In this document: one piece after another, positions 24,621-40,009 of the stretch | Position numbering within the stretch: position 1 is the first letter of the stretch | Layout of the letters: each line of letters starts with the position of its first letter | Assembly: GCA_030620095.1 (NCBI GenBank) | Contig: JAUTXW010000328.1 | Location: 186,001 to 250,000, forward strand | Source: Kuschelorhynchus macadamiae | Lineage: Eukaryota > Arthropoda > Insecta > Coleoptera > Curculionidae | Direction: 5' to 3' | Length of the DNA: 64,000 nucleotides | Program-made: the position numbers and the translations under genes | The notes under the pieces: generated by a model | The model's database searches: none | What the model saw: the letters and a program-made list of their open reading frames with translations, nothing else | What the model was told of the DNA's origin: nothing

Positions 24621-26314
24621 TTTGTTGGAATTTTGATAAATTTGACCCAGGGACGCATTCACAATTTTCCGAATTTGAAAAGATCGTATTTAGGACAAGA
24701 AATATCAGAATCATTTTTGTTTAGGATATCCTTGCCTTCATTTTTTTACATTTACATATTTGCTCGTTCTCTGTTGGCAGATATTGACACAAAACAGATT
24801 TTTGCAATGGTTTTGCAATTTTCTCTGCACTTGTAGGTAAACCTGCGCTGGTTCGAAAGAAGTGCCAAAAACTAATAATTTTGTAAAATCTTCAACTGCT
24901 CCCTAATATTCCTGAGGTACGAGTTAAAAAAATGGCTCTAATAGGCAGAGCCGATACGAAACTAATCAGCAGTTGTCTATTAAATTATGTATTTTTAGAG
25001 TTTTGGGGAGGGGCTTACACCCCATGGCTACGTATCTGCCTTAAAATGATTCATTTAGTAATTCGCAAAGGTATTTAGATTTTCCAAATTCTGTTTATTC
25101 ATTAGGGAGTATTTATTAATCCCGTCGCTAGACAGACGTTTCAACCAACGGATACTACGGATCTATAATGCTCAAGGATACATCATCCTAGTCTAGACAT
25201 TTTGATCGATAAACAAGACATAGCAATTAATTTAGCAGAAACTGGCTTATACTTTTTAGTCATATTAAAGAAAATGATTATAAAAATGACAATCTGATTG
25301 ATGGGTATATCAAATTGTATGGAACTTCCCTCATACTCAATAACATTATCTGAATAAAGATTAAAGACTTTATTAAAACGCAACTCTCCTGATATGTCTT
25401 AATACGTCCTTCCTTTACTGATTATCCAAAATAAAATGCTGGATTAACATTAAATGGTTATGAAGAAGTAGAAAGCAATCTTTCTAATCAAAAACATAAT
25501 ACATATATTGAGAGTATAGGTCGAAGCAGGTATACACGCAATGAATTATTTATTGTGTACAACTATTATTTAACGAAAGTAGTCTCATATCGCACCAAAG
25601 ATGTAACTTCTTTTAAGCAAGGAATACTATATAAATTGCAGGCGAAAGCTAAATAATAGATAGAAATCTTGCAGTGATGAATACTAAAATAAGACGGGTA
25701 GGATAAGATTTTAGTTATAAACTTATAAAAACGTTTACTTACTTAGAATAATAAATATGCTATCTTGTTTTCTTCTTTTTAGTCACCTAACTACATTTTT
25801 CAAGATTGTTTTTTTGTTGTCTTTGTTTATAATTAGTTTATTATAAAAGGGTAGCCTAATTTATGTTAAAAAAAACTAAATATTTCTAAGAAACATCCAT
25901 ATGTAATGAACATTTCAATTATTTTCGTTGAATCTACTCCTACATCAAAGCGTAAGTTACTATTATTTTGAAAACGGCACATTTTTGTAAAATTACCAAC
26001 AATAGTTTTTTGCTACAAATTACATTAAGATTACAAGCCTCATTAGATATTCTTTAAAAAACATCAGTGCATCGCTTTGAAATAGAAGTTTAAAAAATTA
26101 GAGTGAAATTTGGATCTTGAAAATTAAAGATATACAGAGTTGGTTCCTAACATACAAGTCACATTAAAAAAACACAATTAAAAAATATGATTAACACCAC
26201 ATCATGCAATGATATATTTGACACAACCTGCAGCTCGACTTTTTAGAATCACATCATTCCTACTTTAACATGTATATAATATCAATTAAGCTTTTATTGT
26301 ATATACACAAATAC
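24621..26314. other. Spacer, no gene supported
   Basis: One stretch near 25430-25665 (plus) reads open for about 65 codons and ends in tandem stops, but it matches no family I recognise. Nothing else was seen. Confidence 0.4.
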
Positions 26315-26327
26315 AGATCGGAAGAGC
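26315..26327. other. 13-mer identical to the common Illumina adapter start
   Basis: The string AGATCGGAAGAGC occurs once. The bases after it do not continue either standard adapter, so it may be chance or a trimmed adapter remnant at a join. Confidence 0.3.
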
Positions 26328-26689
26328 TTTTATAGTTCAGGTGGGAAATATATTTCGCCTGGTAGCTGATAGTGTTAGTATATATTTTTAAATTGTGTTT
26401 GTTTTGTAATTGGCGTTATGTTTTGTGTTTAACTATTAATTCCTGATACTATTAATGTCAGTTTTAGGTATTACCTATTTGTGTTTTAAAACCTGCCCTG
26501 TTTATATGTAAATATTACCGAGAGACCAATAAATGGTATTTTTATATACATATATAAATATATTAAAGTTAGTACTACTATAAACTAGGGATTTTTCTTT
26601 AACCATATATTACCATATATTTATACCTGGAAATCTTATTTTCTTGGGTCTAATTTAATAATAAAACACAGTTTTTTACAGTTTTCAAC

Positions 26690-26736
26690 GTTTCGCTCAT
26701 AGTGTTGAGCTTATTCAAGACTTTATTTGGGGTAGC
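26690..26736 (-). ncRNA. Hammerhead-like motif downstream of the Penelope-like RT
   Basis: On the minus strand a TTGAATA core-like segment is followed by stem II GCTC/GAGC, then GAAA and the minimal self-complementary stem III ACGT. The core departs from the CUGANGA consensus at two positions. Position and strand match the expected terminal region of the Penelope-like element. Confidence 0.55.
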
Positions 26737-27329
26737 TTGATTTCTAAAATTTTTTTTCCATTAAAAAAAACAGGAAATTATATACAAAGACTCAAACATT
26801 ATCATACATACTGGAAACATTAAATGGTTTAAAAACCATAAAATTTTCATATTAATAATATTAAATTTATTTTTTTGTTTTTGATTTTTTTTATAGAAGC
26901 ACTTAGACCTTAGTGATAATTTAACAATATCAGGTATGGTACGTCTGGCAAATAAAATATTTAGATTCGTTACATTACAAAACACACCTATTTAAGGACA
27001 CCAGCTTAAAACACATCTATACAATATATACTAAATTTTTAATTTTTACAGTACGCACCTTGAAATAACGATCTACATGATTGTGAGTTAGAACAGTAAA
27101 TGATAGAAGAATCGGGTTTGGAGCATTTCGGTTATCATTTTTTTGTTGTGATAATAAAAACGGTAGAATTTATACAGTGAAAAATAAATAATATGTTTAA
27201 TATGTATATACAGAGGCAGATTTATTTTCTGTTTAAATTTAGATATGGAAAAGAAGATTTTTGAATTTGAAATGTTCTCTGATTATTTAATTAGGTTAAA
27301 ATATATTTGACTTAGACCACAAATATCCT

Positions 27330-28790
27330 TTTTATCATTAACTACTTTACTTTCTTTTTTATTTCTGTCATCTCTTTAAATGTTAATTTATGATAATTCC
27401 TATCTTGTGCCAAAATCTTAGTTGCATTGAAATTAAACTCATGTTTTGTTGTTTGTTCGTGCTTGTATTGTCATTCCGATATATTCTTAGAGCAATTCAA
27501 ACTCGGAATTGAATAAACTAAGTTTGATTTCTTCTTTTGTGGTACTTTACTTTTTAATGGAGTATAAAGAGATTTTAATAAATTATGGGCTTTATGACAA
27601 ACATTTATATTATGCTTTGAACGAATGCGGACTTCAGTGTTGTGTAAGGTAGTGCCACGTTCTTAGGATTTTCGTTTTTAATTGGTTCATTCTTTTTATT
27701 ATAATATGGATAAGTTCTTTGTTCTTTTTTAGAATATTTTTTTCTGGATAATGGTTATCTATTAACGTTTATTTAACTTTTTCCAGAGTTTATGGTCGGT
27801 ATTCTGGAGAGGTTATTGCGATTGCGCGGTCAGTTTAGCACACTATTTTTTGGTCATTTGAATGGTTGGAATCAAAATTTAGATATCGACCCGACCAAGT
27901 CTTTTTGGTATACCATTTGGTTTTTAAGTTGTTATGTGTTAAATTTCTAATTAATGTTAAATCTAAAAAATTAAGTTCAATATTTTCTTCAATTTCTATC
28001 GTGAACTGTAATTTAGGGTGGAAATTATAAAAAGCATTTAGTAACTTACTTAGTTTGTCTTTGGAATAGCAGTTAAACAATCATCAACGAACCTTTTGAA
28101 AAAATATATTAAAATCCATTTTCTCCGTCACATTTTCTTCCAGAGACTCCGTTACAAGTGGTGCTATTGTAGAAGGATTGGAGAACCCATTGCGCAACCA
28201 TTTATCTGTTGATAAAAGCTTTCTTTATATTGAAAATAATTGTTATTTAATGCGATATTTACAGCCTCTATAAAATCTGTTAACTAAAGTGTTGTATATT
28301 CTTTTAATGTGTCCCATTTCTTTGTGATTATTTGAGGAACTAATTTGTTTGGAATGTTGGTATATAACGAAACTACATTAAGTTATACAAGCTTGTAATT
28401 ATTTCGAATATTAATTGTATAAATAAGTTGTTTAAAAGTAAAAGAATCTTTTATAAAATAATCATTTTTCCCATAAATTTTTGACAAGCAATCAGATAAA
28501 TATTGTGATAGTTTGTAAAATGGTGAGTTTAGACAAGAAACAATGGGTCTCAGTGGTATGCCAGTTTTATGTAGTTTAGGTAAACCATACATTTTAGGGG
28601 CAAAAACATTATGTATCATTAAGTTTTTAGCTTCATTTTCTGTGATTAGTTTTTTGCTTAACATTTTTTTTCAATAATGTATCGTTTTTGTTTTGAAATA
28701 CAGTTGCAACATCGTTTTTATTTTTATATACGTATTTGTATCACTGAGTAGCTCAATCATTTTATTTTCTTAATCATTTGAATTCATTAC
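27330..28790 (-). pseudogene. Penelope-type reverse transcriptase and GIY-YIG endonuclease relic
   Basis: The protein path starts with IELLSDTNTYIK and goes through LITENEAKNLM to the diagnostic block PKMYGLPKLHKTGIPLRPIV, then SPFYKLSQYLSD. The catalytic box survives as KRFVDDCLTAIPKTN near 28080-28096. The thumb region follows (LQFTIEIEENIELNFLDLTL, KTWSGRYLNFDSNHSNDQK). Further along come HNLLKSLYTPLKSKV, LVYSIPSLNC and HEFNFNATKILAQDRNYHKL, which match the linker and the C-terminal half of a GIY-YIG nuclease. Frameshifts, for example just after FVDD, and stops inactivate it. The enzyme would nick DNA and reverse-transcribe its own RNA. Confidence 0.88.
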
Positions 28791-28826
28791 GACTGTTTTA
28801 TTAAATTTATCTAGGTTGAGTAGTTT

Positions 28827-28829
28827 AAT

Positions 28830-28893
<64 letters not shown>
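28827..28893. repeat. (TA)n microsatellite
   Basis: Near-pure TA repeats with a few TG interruptions at the left end. Confidence 0.95.
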
Positions 28894-28896
<3 letters not shown>

Positions 28897-28959
28897 ACTC
28901 GTCAGCTTAATGTCAGGATGTGCTTATTTGATTATTTAAAAAAAAATTAAGTATTAAAG

Positions 28960-29228
28960 TTTATATATAGTTTTGTCTAAATACGCATACAGGGTGACAA
29001 AATTTAATTCCTTATTTCTTCCTAAGAGGGAAGTATTAAAATTCCCACTCCGAGATTATTTGAGAACTCACGTTTCGTTTCTCGATGCCGAAAAACATGT
29101 TTTCTCAATTTGTCTCTGTTTGTCTATCGGTCTGTCTGTCTGTTTCTCGGTCTCTTTGCTATAGCTAAAATCTACTTATCCGATTAACTTTTGATGAAAA
29201 ATGAAGGGTCATTGTCGAAATTATGAAA
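28960..29228 (+). repeat. Fragment of the ATGGCGG repeat family (junction module)
   Basis: The stretch carries the pyrimidine-rich GTCTGTCTGTCTG run, then GCTATAGCTAAAATCTACTTATCCGATT. It closely matches the head of the repeat units at 37100-37290, 54940-55010 and, inverted, 60130-60250. Confidence 0.75.
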
Positions 29229-29491
<263 letters not shown>

Positions 29492-30700
29492 CGCTCTCGT
29501 TTTGGGGTTCTAGTTAAATTAATTTGTTTACTAACCGACGATATCAATGAAAAAATATTTTCCAGTTCAAACTCAACTCTCGTTTGTCGATATATAATAC
29601 GCTTGTTAGAGTATTTTATACCTTTGAACATAACCTCGTTTGCTACTAATAATGCTTTGTGTTGAAATCGCGAAAGGAGGGTTCATCGACTTTGTCCATT
29701 CGCGTCATTGTCAACCACCTAAAAAGTAATAAAACTCAACTTTAAACTGCGCAATCAAACGATCCGCTCAGTGAAATTCAATTTGCGCTCAATTACGGAC
29801 CTTTTAGCTTCTTTGTAGATTTCTGCTCGTGCATGGTTTTCGCTGACTAGGTAAAAAAGGTGCTTTATTAAAGGATTCGGGGAGACCGTTGAGGTTTGTT
29901 TGATGTTCCTAGACTGGTTTATGGGAGTCTGTTTGATTAATAAAAGTTCTTCTCGATTCGGTTATAGGCCCGTGTAGCATTTACTTTTGCTCAGTGAATA
30001 AATTCCTGTATTTAAAAGAATTAACAGCTTATATTGGTATTAACTATTACTGTATTTAAATGGGTCCTTTTTATTAGTTATAAAAATGTTGGTAATATAA
30101 TTTTTTAAATTTCCAACACCGAGCGCCATCTTCCAGCTATTACGTTAAACGTTTGCTGCTACTAATTATATTTCACATTTGGTTTCCAATATATAACACC
30201 ATAATGTTATATAATGGAAACCAAATGTTCATATAATTTAAGTAAGTCGTTTAATTCATTAATTATTTCAGAAGAATATGTATGAGTATCAAACAGCCCA
30301 AAGGCAATCAGTTATTATTATTTAAAGCTCTTTCGATTTATAATCAAGATACTGAAATAAGTTTTTCATTGTTTATATTTGTTTTAAATTTGATTATTTG
30401 AGATTGATAAACACTCTTTATTTCTTTGGTTTACCGTCTAGCATCTCAGTATAATGCCAATGCGAAGAAGAGACCAGAAGGTGAAATAGAATATCAGATA
30501 AAATATGCCAATACAAATACAAACAATAATATATACTTAACTTAGCTACATATCTAAATAAGCAAAACAAAAGGAATTTATTTTATAAATTTATTTTAAA
30601 TTCCTCTTTTCAAAAACATTTATTCAACATTTATGTATACAAAGTGCGGAAAAAATAATGCTAAAAAGTACAAAAGATTTATCGGAATTGATTGAGATCT

Positions 30701-30701
<1 letters not shown>
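29492..30701. other. Spacer with one small hairpin
   Basis: No coding signature was recognised. A 52-base hairpin at 30176-30227 is listed separately. Confidence 0.4.
30176..30227. repeat. Short hairpin with 22-bp arms
   Basis: CATTTGGTTTCCAATATATA at the start is complementary, with one mismatch over 22 bases, to the sequence ending TGGAAACCAAATG. An 8-base loop separates the arms. Confidence 0.7.

Positions 30702-30731
<30 letters not shown>
30702..30731. repeat. Short (TA)n tract
   Basis: Fifteen TA units directly upstream of the 0.4-kb repeat cluster. Confidence 0.9.
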
Positions 30732-30735
<4 letters not shown>

Positions 30736-32310
30736 TGTTGTTTCATAACCAAGGAACGATTCTGCTACCGTGGTATCTGCCCCGGCAAGGCTCACCACTC
30801 ATCAGGAAGTTTCCCTGGAGGGTGTCAGTATTAAAACCGAAATACCCGAACACTGAAACAAACAAGGTGTCATGTCGTTCGACTTTGAAAGTCGATGAGG
30901 GAAATAGGCAACCAGTGGCGCTATCTGCAGGTACTACGGTGCACTAAATCGCTTTAGATGCGACTTACTTGGGAGCGCAAGACAAGACATTTTTGCAAAA
31001 TAGAAGAGAACAGAAATATCAATTTCTGTGCGGTTCCTGGTCGTAAAAAGTTATATGAAAGAACTAGAGATGAGGAATTTCCTCATTCTTCACCATTGTG
31101 TCAGGAAACGACCAAAATACGACGCTCTGTTTGTTTCAAAACTTAGGAGCCATTCTGCAACCGTGATATCTGCCCCGGCAAGGCTCATCAGGCAGTTTCC
31201 ATGGGGGTATCAGTATTAAAACCGAAATACCCGAACACTGAAACAAACATGGTATCATGTCGCTCGACTTTAAAAGTCGATAAGTGAAATAGGCAACCAG
31301 TGGCGCCATCTGTAGGTACTAAGGTGCACTAAATTGCTCTAGTTTTTTGGTATAGCTCTTTACGACCAAGAATCACACAGAAATTGATATTTCTATTTCT
31401 TCTATTTTGCACAGATGTGCCGTCTTGTGCTCCCAAATAAGTGGCATATAAAGCGATTTAGTACACCATAGTATCTACAGATGGCCCCGCTGATTGCATA
31501 TTTCCCTCATTGATCTCATCTGAACTGATACCCCCCAAGGAAATTGCCTAATGAGCCTTGCCGGGGCAGATATCACGGTAGTAGAGATGTGTAGGTCCGG
31601 GATTTCAAAGGAGTCGGGTCCGGAGGTACAATTAACTCTGCAGACCTGCATCCAGGTTGCTGTTCTGCCGAATCTGTAACCTTTTACCTGAAACTACCAG
31701 GGAGTGCAAAACCATTTGACTTGTATTTTGTAATCATAGCATGTCCAGGTTCAGATAGTAAAAACTCATCCTTTACAGTAACAGGTTACAGTTCCATGAC
31801 ACTAAAGTTTTATTAGGAAATAAAAAGTACCAGTAACAATTTGTAAATTTTATGAAGTATATTTAAATGATTGAAATGATCAGTTATCTGTCAATTTGTG
31901 TTACTTATGCTGAGTGTAAATGAGAGAACTGGATTGATAATGAGAACATTATTTAATATATACATTTAAATACCTTGTCAGATTCAGCAGCAGTTCCAGA
32001 TTGCACTTCTCTCATTACTTACCAATACCGATACCGATTCATTTCGCCGTACGATGCATGTTCGCGCAATCGGATCAGGTTATTCGGTTGCATGTTCAAA
32101 CGCTCCACCGATGGCCTGCCAAATAGGTCGCCACATTGTATATCGGTCGAAAGGATAGGGGTTAGCAGAATGGCTCCTCGGTTCTGAGACAAACAGAGCG
32201 TTATGTTGGGTCGTTTCTTGACACAATGGTCAAGGAGTAATTTCCTAATCTCTAGTTCTTTCGCATAACATTTTTACGACCAAGAATCGCATAGAAATTG
32301 ATATTTCTGA

Positions 32311-32315
<5 letters not shown>
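30732..32315. repeat. Cluster of ~393-bp repeats in both orientations
   Basis: A unit starting near 30752 (AGGAACGATTCTGC) recurs near 31145 (AGGAGCCATTCTGC), 393 bases later; the second copy is truncated after about 200 bases. The complement of the unit follows at 31340-31590, and part of it again at 32150-32310. Shared strings include ATCTGCCCCGGCAAGGCTCA and GAAATATCAATTTCTGTGCG. A segment of about 550 bases (31595-32145) without a match separates the two inverted parts. Coding capacity is not evident. Confidence 0.85.
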
Positions 32316-32316
<1 letters not shown>

Positions 32317-32397
<81 letters not shown>

Positions 32398-32406
32398 ATG
32401 TGTGTT
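32317..32406. repeat. (TA)n followed by (TG)n
   Basis: TA repeats to 32383 pass into TG repeats. Confidence 0.95.
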
Positions 32407-32870
<464 letters not shown>

Positions 32871-33267
32871 CAGGGTGTCCCGGATAAGAGTGAACTCTAC
32901 AGGAATTTCGTAAACTAGCAGAGATGCAGAGATGTTTAAATTAGAAAAAAGTTGCGTTCCACTGAACTCTGCAAGATGACGTTTTCAGATTTGGAACATT
33001 CCGAGTATTACCGAAGAAATTAAGAAAAAACCGAAAACTCGCCATTTCGTTTTTATTTTTTTCTGGTTCTATTTTCAAAAATACTGGAAAACAAATTTTA
33101 CATTTTCATTGTCAAGATGGCATCATTGGATTTCGAATCCGACGTTTCGTTTCTTCACAACCAACATCAACTTTATTTTTTTAAATAGTCGAAAAAAACT
33201 GTTTAATAAGCTCTATTTTTAATGTCATTGAATTTAGACAATGACATATCGCACTTTGTATTTATTC

Positions 33268-33297
33268 GACGTTTCGGACTCAAAAAAACATCATCAG
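33268..33297 (-). ncRNA. Hammerhead-like motif in the left arm of the foldback
   Basis: Inverted counterpart of 33959-33987: on the minus strand CTGATGA, then TTTTTTTGAGTC, then CGAAACGTC. Stem II pairing is lost. A second GATGATGATTCC to CGAAACGCC pair in opposite orientation follows at about 33304-33332. Confidence 0.4.
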
Positions 33298-33958
33298 TGA
33301 TATTCGATGATGATTCCGCAACATCGAAACGCCGGAACAAAAATCTGATTAGTTTGTCTTGTCGAGAAGAAAAAGTTGCTATAGTAACGCAAAATTTATT
33401 TTGATCTATTTGATCTAGTTCTTACCGTAGACTTTAAAAAAATGAGAATCCATCCGAAAAATAACACCGGAAATGCTAGAAAATGTAATGAACGAAATTG
33501 TTTATTGTTATGAATGTTATTTATGTTTAGAAAATGAGGGCGGCATTTTTGAAAATAAGAGAAATAGTTAATTATATTTAGTTAATAATAAGTTTTTATG
33601 TAAGTTAATACTAATACAATGCTTCACATCTAAATTAGATAAGTTCATAAATTTGTTATTATTTTGTAGGTTAAGTTTTTAGAACTTTATTATTGTATTA
33701 ACATTATTAATAATACTTGTTGTTGATGTAAATTGCTTTAATAAAAAAAAACAACTTTATTCATATTATCGCTTTAAATACTATTATACACCTGATACCA
33801 ACACAAATAAAATAATTATTCATTTTTTTAAAGTCTACGGTGAGAGCTAGATCAAAATAAATTTTGCGTTACCATAGCAACTTTTTCTTCTCGACAAGAC
33901 AAACGAATCAGATTTTTGTACCGGCGTTTCGTTTTTGAGGAATCATCATCGAATATCA

Positions 33959-33987
33959 CTGATGATGGCTTTTGAGTCCGAAACGTC
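33959..33987 (+). ncRNA. Hammerhead-like motif in the right arm of the foldback
   Basis: CTGATGA is followed by a partly paired GGCTTTTGAGTC stem and then CGAAACGTC, in which ACGT would form the minimal stem III. Most core positions are conserved. A mirror-image, more decayed copy lies at 33268-33297 on the minus strand. Confidence 0.5.
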
Positions 33988-34350
33988 GAATAAATGCAAA
34001 GTGCGATATGTAATTGAATTTAGAATTAAAAATAGAGCTTATTACGGACACAACAATTTTTTTCGACTATTTAAAAAAAAAGTTGATGGTGGGTTATAGA
34101 GGAAAAAAAGTGACAATGAAAATGTAATGTTGTTTTGCAATATTTTGGAAAATAGAACCAGAAAAAAATAAAAACGAAATACCGAGTTTTCGGTTTTTTC
34201 TTAATTTCTTCGAAAGTACTCGGAATGTTCCAAATCTGAAAAAGTTCATCTTGGAGAGTTCAGTGGAATGCAACTTTTTTCTAACTTAAACATCTCTGCA
34301 TCTCTGTTAGTTTACGAGATTCCTGTAGAGTTCATTCTTATCCGGGATAG

Positions 34351-37099
<2,749 letters not shown>

Positions 37100-37291
37100 A
37101 GTTATTACTTCCCTTGTGAGATTTTTTCAGATCTTTACGTTTAAGGGTCCCTAGAGGCCGGAAAACGTGTTTTCTCAATTCCGTCTGTCTGTAGGTAAGT
37201 CTGTCTGTTCGCGGCATAGCTAAAAAACTACTTATCCGATTTCTTCAAATTTCAGTCTAAAATTAAGGGCCATACATGCGAAAAATACAGG

Positions 37292-37292
<1 letters not shown>
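37100..37292 (+). repeat. Second fragment of the ATGGCGG repeat family (junction module)
   Basis: It contains TTACTTCCCTTGTGAGA, a GTCTGTCTG run and CATAGCTAAAAAACTACTTA. It then runs into AAAATACAGGC and a (TA)n tract. The complement of that AAAATACAGGC edge lies at 38042-38056. Confidence 0.75.
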
Positions 37293-37338
<46 letters not shown>

Positions 37339-37345
37339 TATATAC
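37293..37345. repeat. (TA)n tract
   Basis: TA repeats directly left of a long hairpin. Confidence 0.9.
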
Positions 37346-37528
37346 ATGTTGATTATTTATTTATATTTGAATGATAGGTAGCAAGTTAGTGGTTTGCCAG
37401 GCAACTCATGGCACAGTTTTAGGTAAAAAGGTGTTCTAACTGTTCTAACTAAAACTGTACCATGAGTTGCCTGGCAAACCACTAACTTGCTACCTATCAT
37501 TCAAATATAAATAAATAATCAACATGTA
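37343..37528. repeat. Near-perfect hairpin with 79-bp arms
   Basis: The arms 37343-37421 and 37450-37528 are complementary with only isolated differences, around a 28-base loop containing GTTCTAACTGTTCTAACT. Such conservation suggests a young foldback or a recent inverted duplication. Confidence 0.9.
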
Positions 37529-38041
<513 letters not shown>

Positions 38042-38399
38042 GCCTGTATTTTTCGTTATTCAATTCTATAATTATTTATTTATTACCTAGAAAATTACAG
38101 ATGTACTAAAAAAGTAAAGAAAAAAATGGTGTCAAATCTAATAAAAACATTTTTAAATTAAAATTCACTGGTTAATATCCAGGAGCCAGCGCCAAAAGCT
38201 CTGAGAATCGGTATAAGGAATGTACAGAAACTTGTGCATGAAAAAATAACATAATTGACTTCCGAAGAAGATTAAGAAATGTACCCGAAAAAATCCGAAG
38301 GCAAAAGACTTAAGTTACAATGCAAAAATGGATATTCATAATGCAATTTATGATTTATATACGTCAAAGACTAATATAATCCTTCAGAAACTTTTTAAT

Positions 38400-39165
38400 A
38401 TTATAGTCTAAAAAATATCATCATCACTTAAAAAGTCCTCATCTTCTGAGTCGTACTCAAATGGCGCAGTGATCATTGGTGGTATTTCGACATCTAGAAC
38501 TCGTTCTCGACTCCACCAATTCCATATTCATTTCTCCGTATGTTCCACAGATTTCTTCCAGTACGCCGGCGTAATATAATTTAATGAATCTTGCCAAACA
38601 CTTCATCTGATGTCCATTTTCCCGTAATATTTCATCTACGGCATATATTGTTGGTTTTTTAATAGATTTTGCCATTAAAAGAAGTTCTAGTTTCAGCATA
38701 TTTTGTTAAGGATTTTGTTTTTGTTTTATTAGTCAGTTATAAATATCACTTTTCTTCCAGGATGAAGTAGGTTGTTTATTTAAGATTCTTGAATGATAAG
38801 ATGCATTGTCCAGAATGACTAAAGATGGGGCATTTAAATTTGGAATCAGTTATTCTTTTAACCACTTTTCAAACAGTTCACAGTTCATATTATCATGGGA
38901 GTCCATACTTTTGGATGTCGAAGAAAACAATAAACTTGCACCTGGGAGAAATCTTGTTGAAGAACCTGCATGCGAAATGATGAATCGTTTTCCCGTCCCA
39001 CATCCCTTTTTTCTCTTGACACTTTTTACAGACTCGTCCTGCCAAGATTTCGAACCACTTCCATTAGAAAGTATCCAAGTCTCGTCTAAAAATACCACTA
39101 TCCTAAATTTTTTTGGATATTCAGCTCTTTTTGAGAGTAGTAATAGGAAAATTTGTATCTAATAA
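38400..39165 (-). pseudogene. 'LDETW' DDE transposase relic
   Basis: The minus strand reads RIVVFLDETWILSNGSGSK with the first catalytic Asp, then RFIISHAGSSTRFLPGASLL. A VILDNASYHSR block follows with the second Asp, then KPTIYAVDEILRENGHQMK. The section with the third acidic residue is deleted. The 5' end (helix-turn-helix) is missing beyond 39165 and no TIR was found. It is the same family as the pseudogene at 14650-15999 but clearly diverged from it, so it is not a recent copy. Confidence 0.8.
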
Positions 39166-39229
39166 AAAAAAACATAAAAATAGCATATTTAATGATTTTT
39201 AATGACCCCCGGTATTTAAAAGGAATCTG

Positions 39230-39805
39230 CAGTTAAAATTAGATATTAACGGTCAATATTCTGAAGAAAAGTTACTTCTTGAAGACCTTATAATTTCTTT
39301 TAAGAAGATTGTTAAAAAACAGAGTAGAGAAGATTACGTGGTTATTTTTATGGGACCTTATGATACTTTGAAAGGTAACAAGTTGTGCTCTGAGTCGCTG
39401 CATTCCATGTTCCGCTTTTTTAATCACACCAACCTTATACTTGTTGGAACCCACTACTTTGATAAAGGGAATAATTTGAACCAATTAACAAATGCATATA
39501 GTCTGAGAATTAAAAAGTTCATTCATACCAAAATGTCCAACATTCAATTTGTATCTGCTGAACAATTTTATTGGATTTCTGAGACAATGAAAGATAAATA
39601 TGTCGCAAAGGCAGATCTTGTTAAATACATATGCAGCAGAATCATTCCCATAAAGCTAAGCACAAACACCTGGATACCTAATAACTGGATACCTAAGATT
39701 TCATCTTATCCAAAAAAACTTTCCTCCTCCTGTGCAGACGAGAAACAATCAAACGACTCTAGAATCTCTAAGACCATCACAAGAGACTGTTATATCGATC
39801 CATGA
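39230..39805 (+). pseudogene. Retroposon ORF1 with esterase-like domain (partial)
   Basis: The frame is open from about 39233 and includes YSEEKLLLEDLIISFKKIV, DYVVIFMGPYDTLKGN and TNLILVGTHYFDKGNNLNQL. The 'VIFMGPYD' block resembles the GxND motif of SGNH-type esterases found in the ORF1 of CR1/L2-group retroposons. The N-terminal part is missing. The product would act as a nucleic-acid or lipid-associated accessory protein in the RNP. It is followed, after a short gap, by the ORF2 relic on the same strand. Confidence 0.6.
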
Positions 39806-40009
39806 AAGTAGCGTGGACTCCATTAATGATGACGATGATGAGGTTTTTTGGAAACTGACCGATATTCACCTGGACATAGTTCAAAAACTTATGACAAGCA
39901 GCTCATCCGATCTGCCTTAGCTATCAGCAGCACCGTCGACCACATAACGACGTCTCAGGTTTGTGGCCCAGTCAAAAAAATATCCTCAACTAGCTTTATA
40001 ATTTACTAT

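Larger units (their letters stand above)
26640..28790 (-). mobile_element. Penelope-like element, 5'-truncated
   Basis: The minus strand carries, in order, a Penelope-type RT, a GIY-YIG endonuclease remnant and, about 0.6 kb further on, a hammerhead-like motif. This is the order known for endonuclease-bearing Penelope-like elements, whose terminal repeats often contain hammerhead ribozymes. The upstream end abuts a (TA)n tract at 28827-28893. No full LTR-like repeat was identified. Confidence 0.82.

Noticed and set aside
25430..25665. Possible ~65-codon gene end followed by tandem stops
   Set aside because: No start, no recognised motif and no neighbouring exon evidence.
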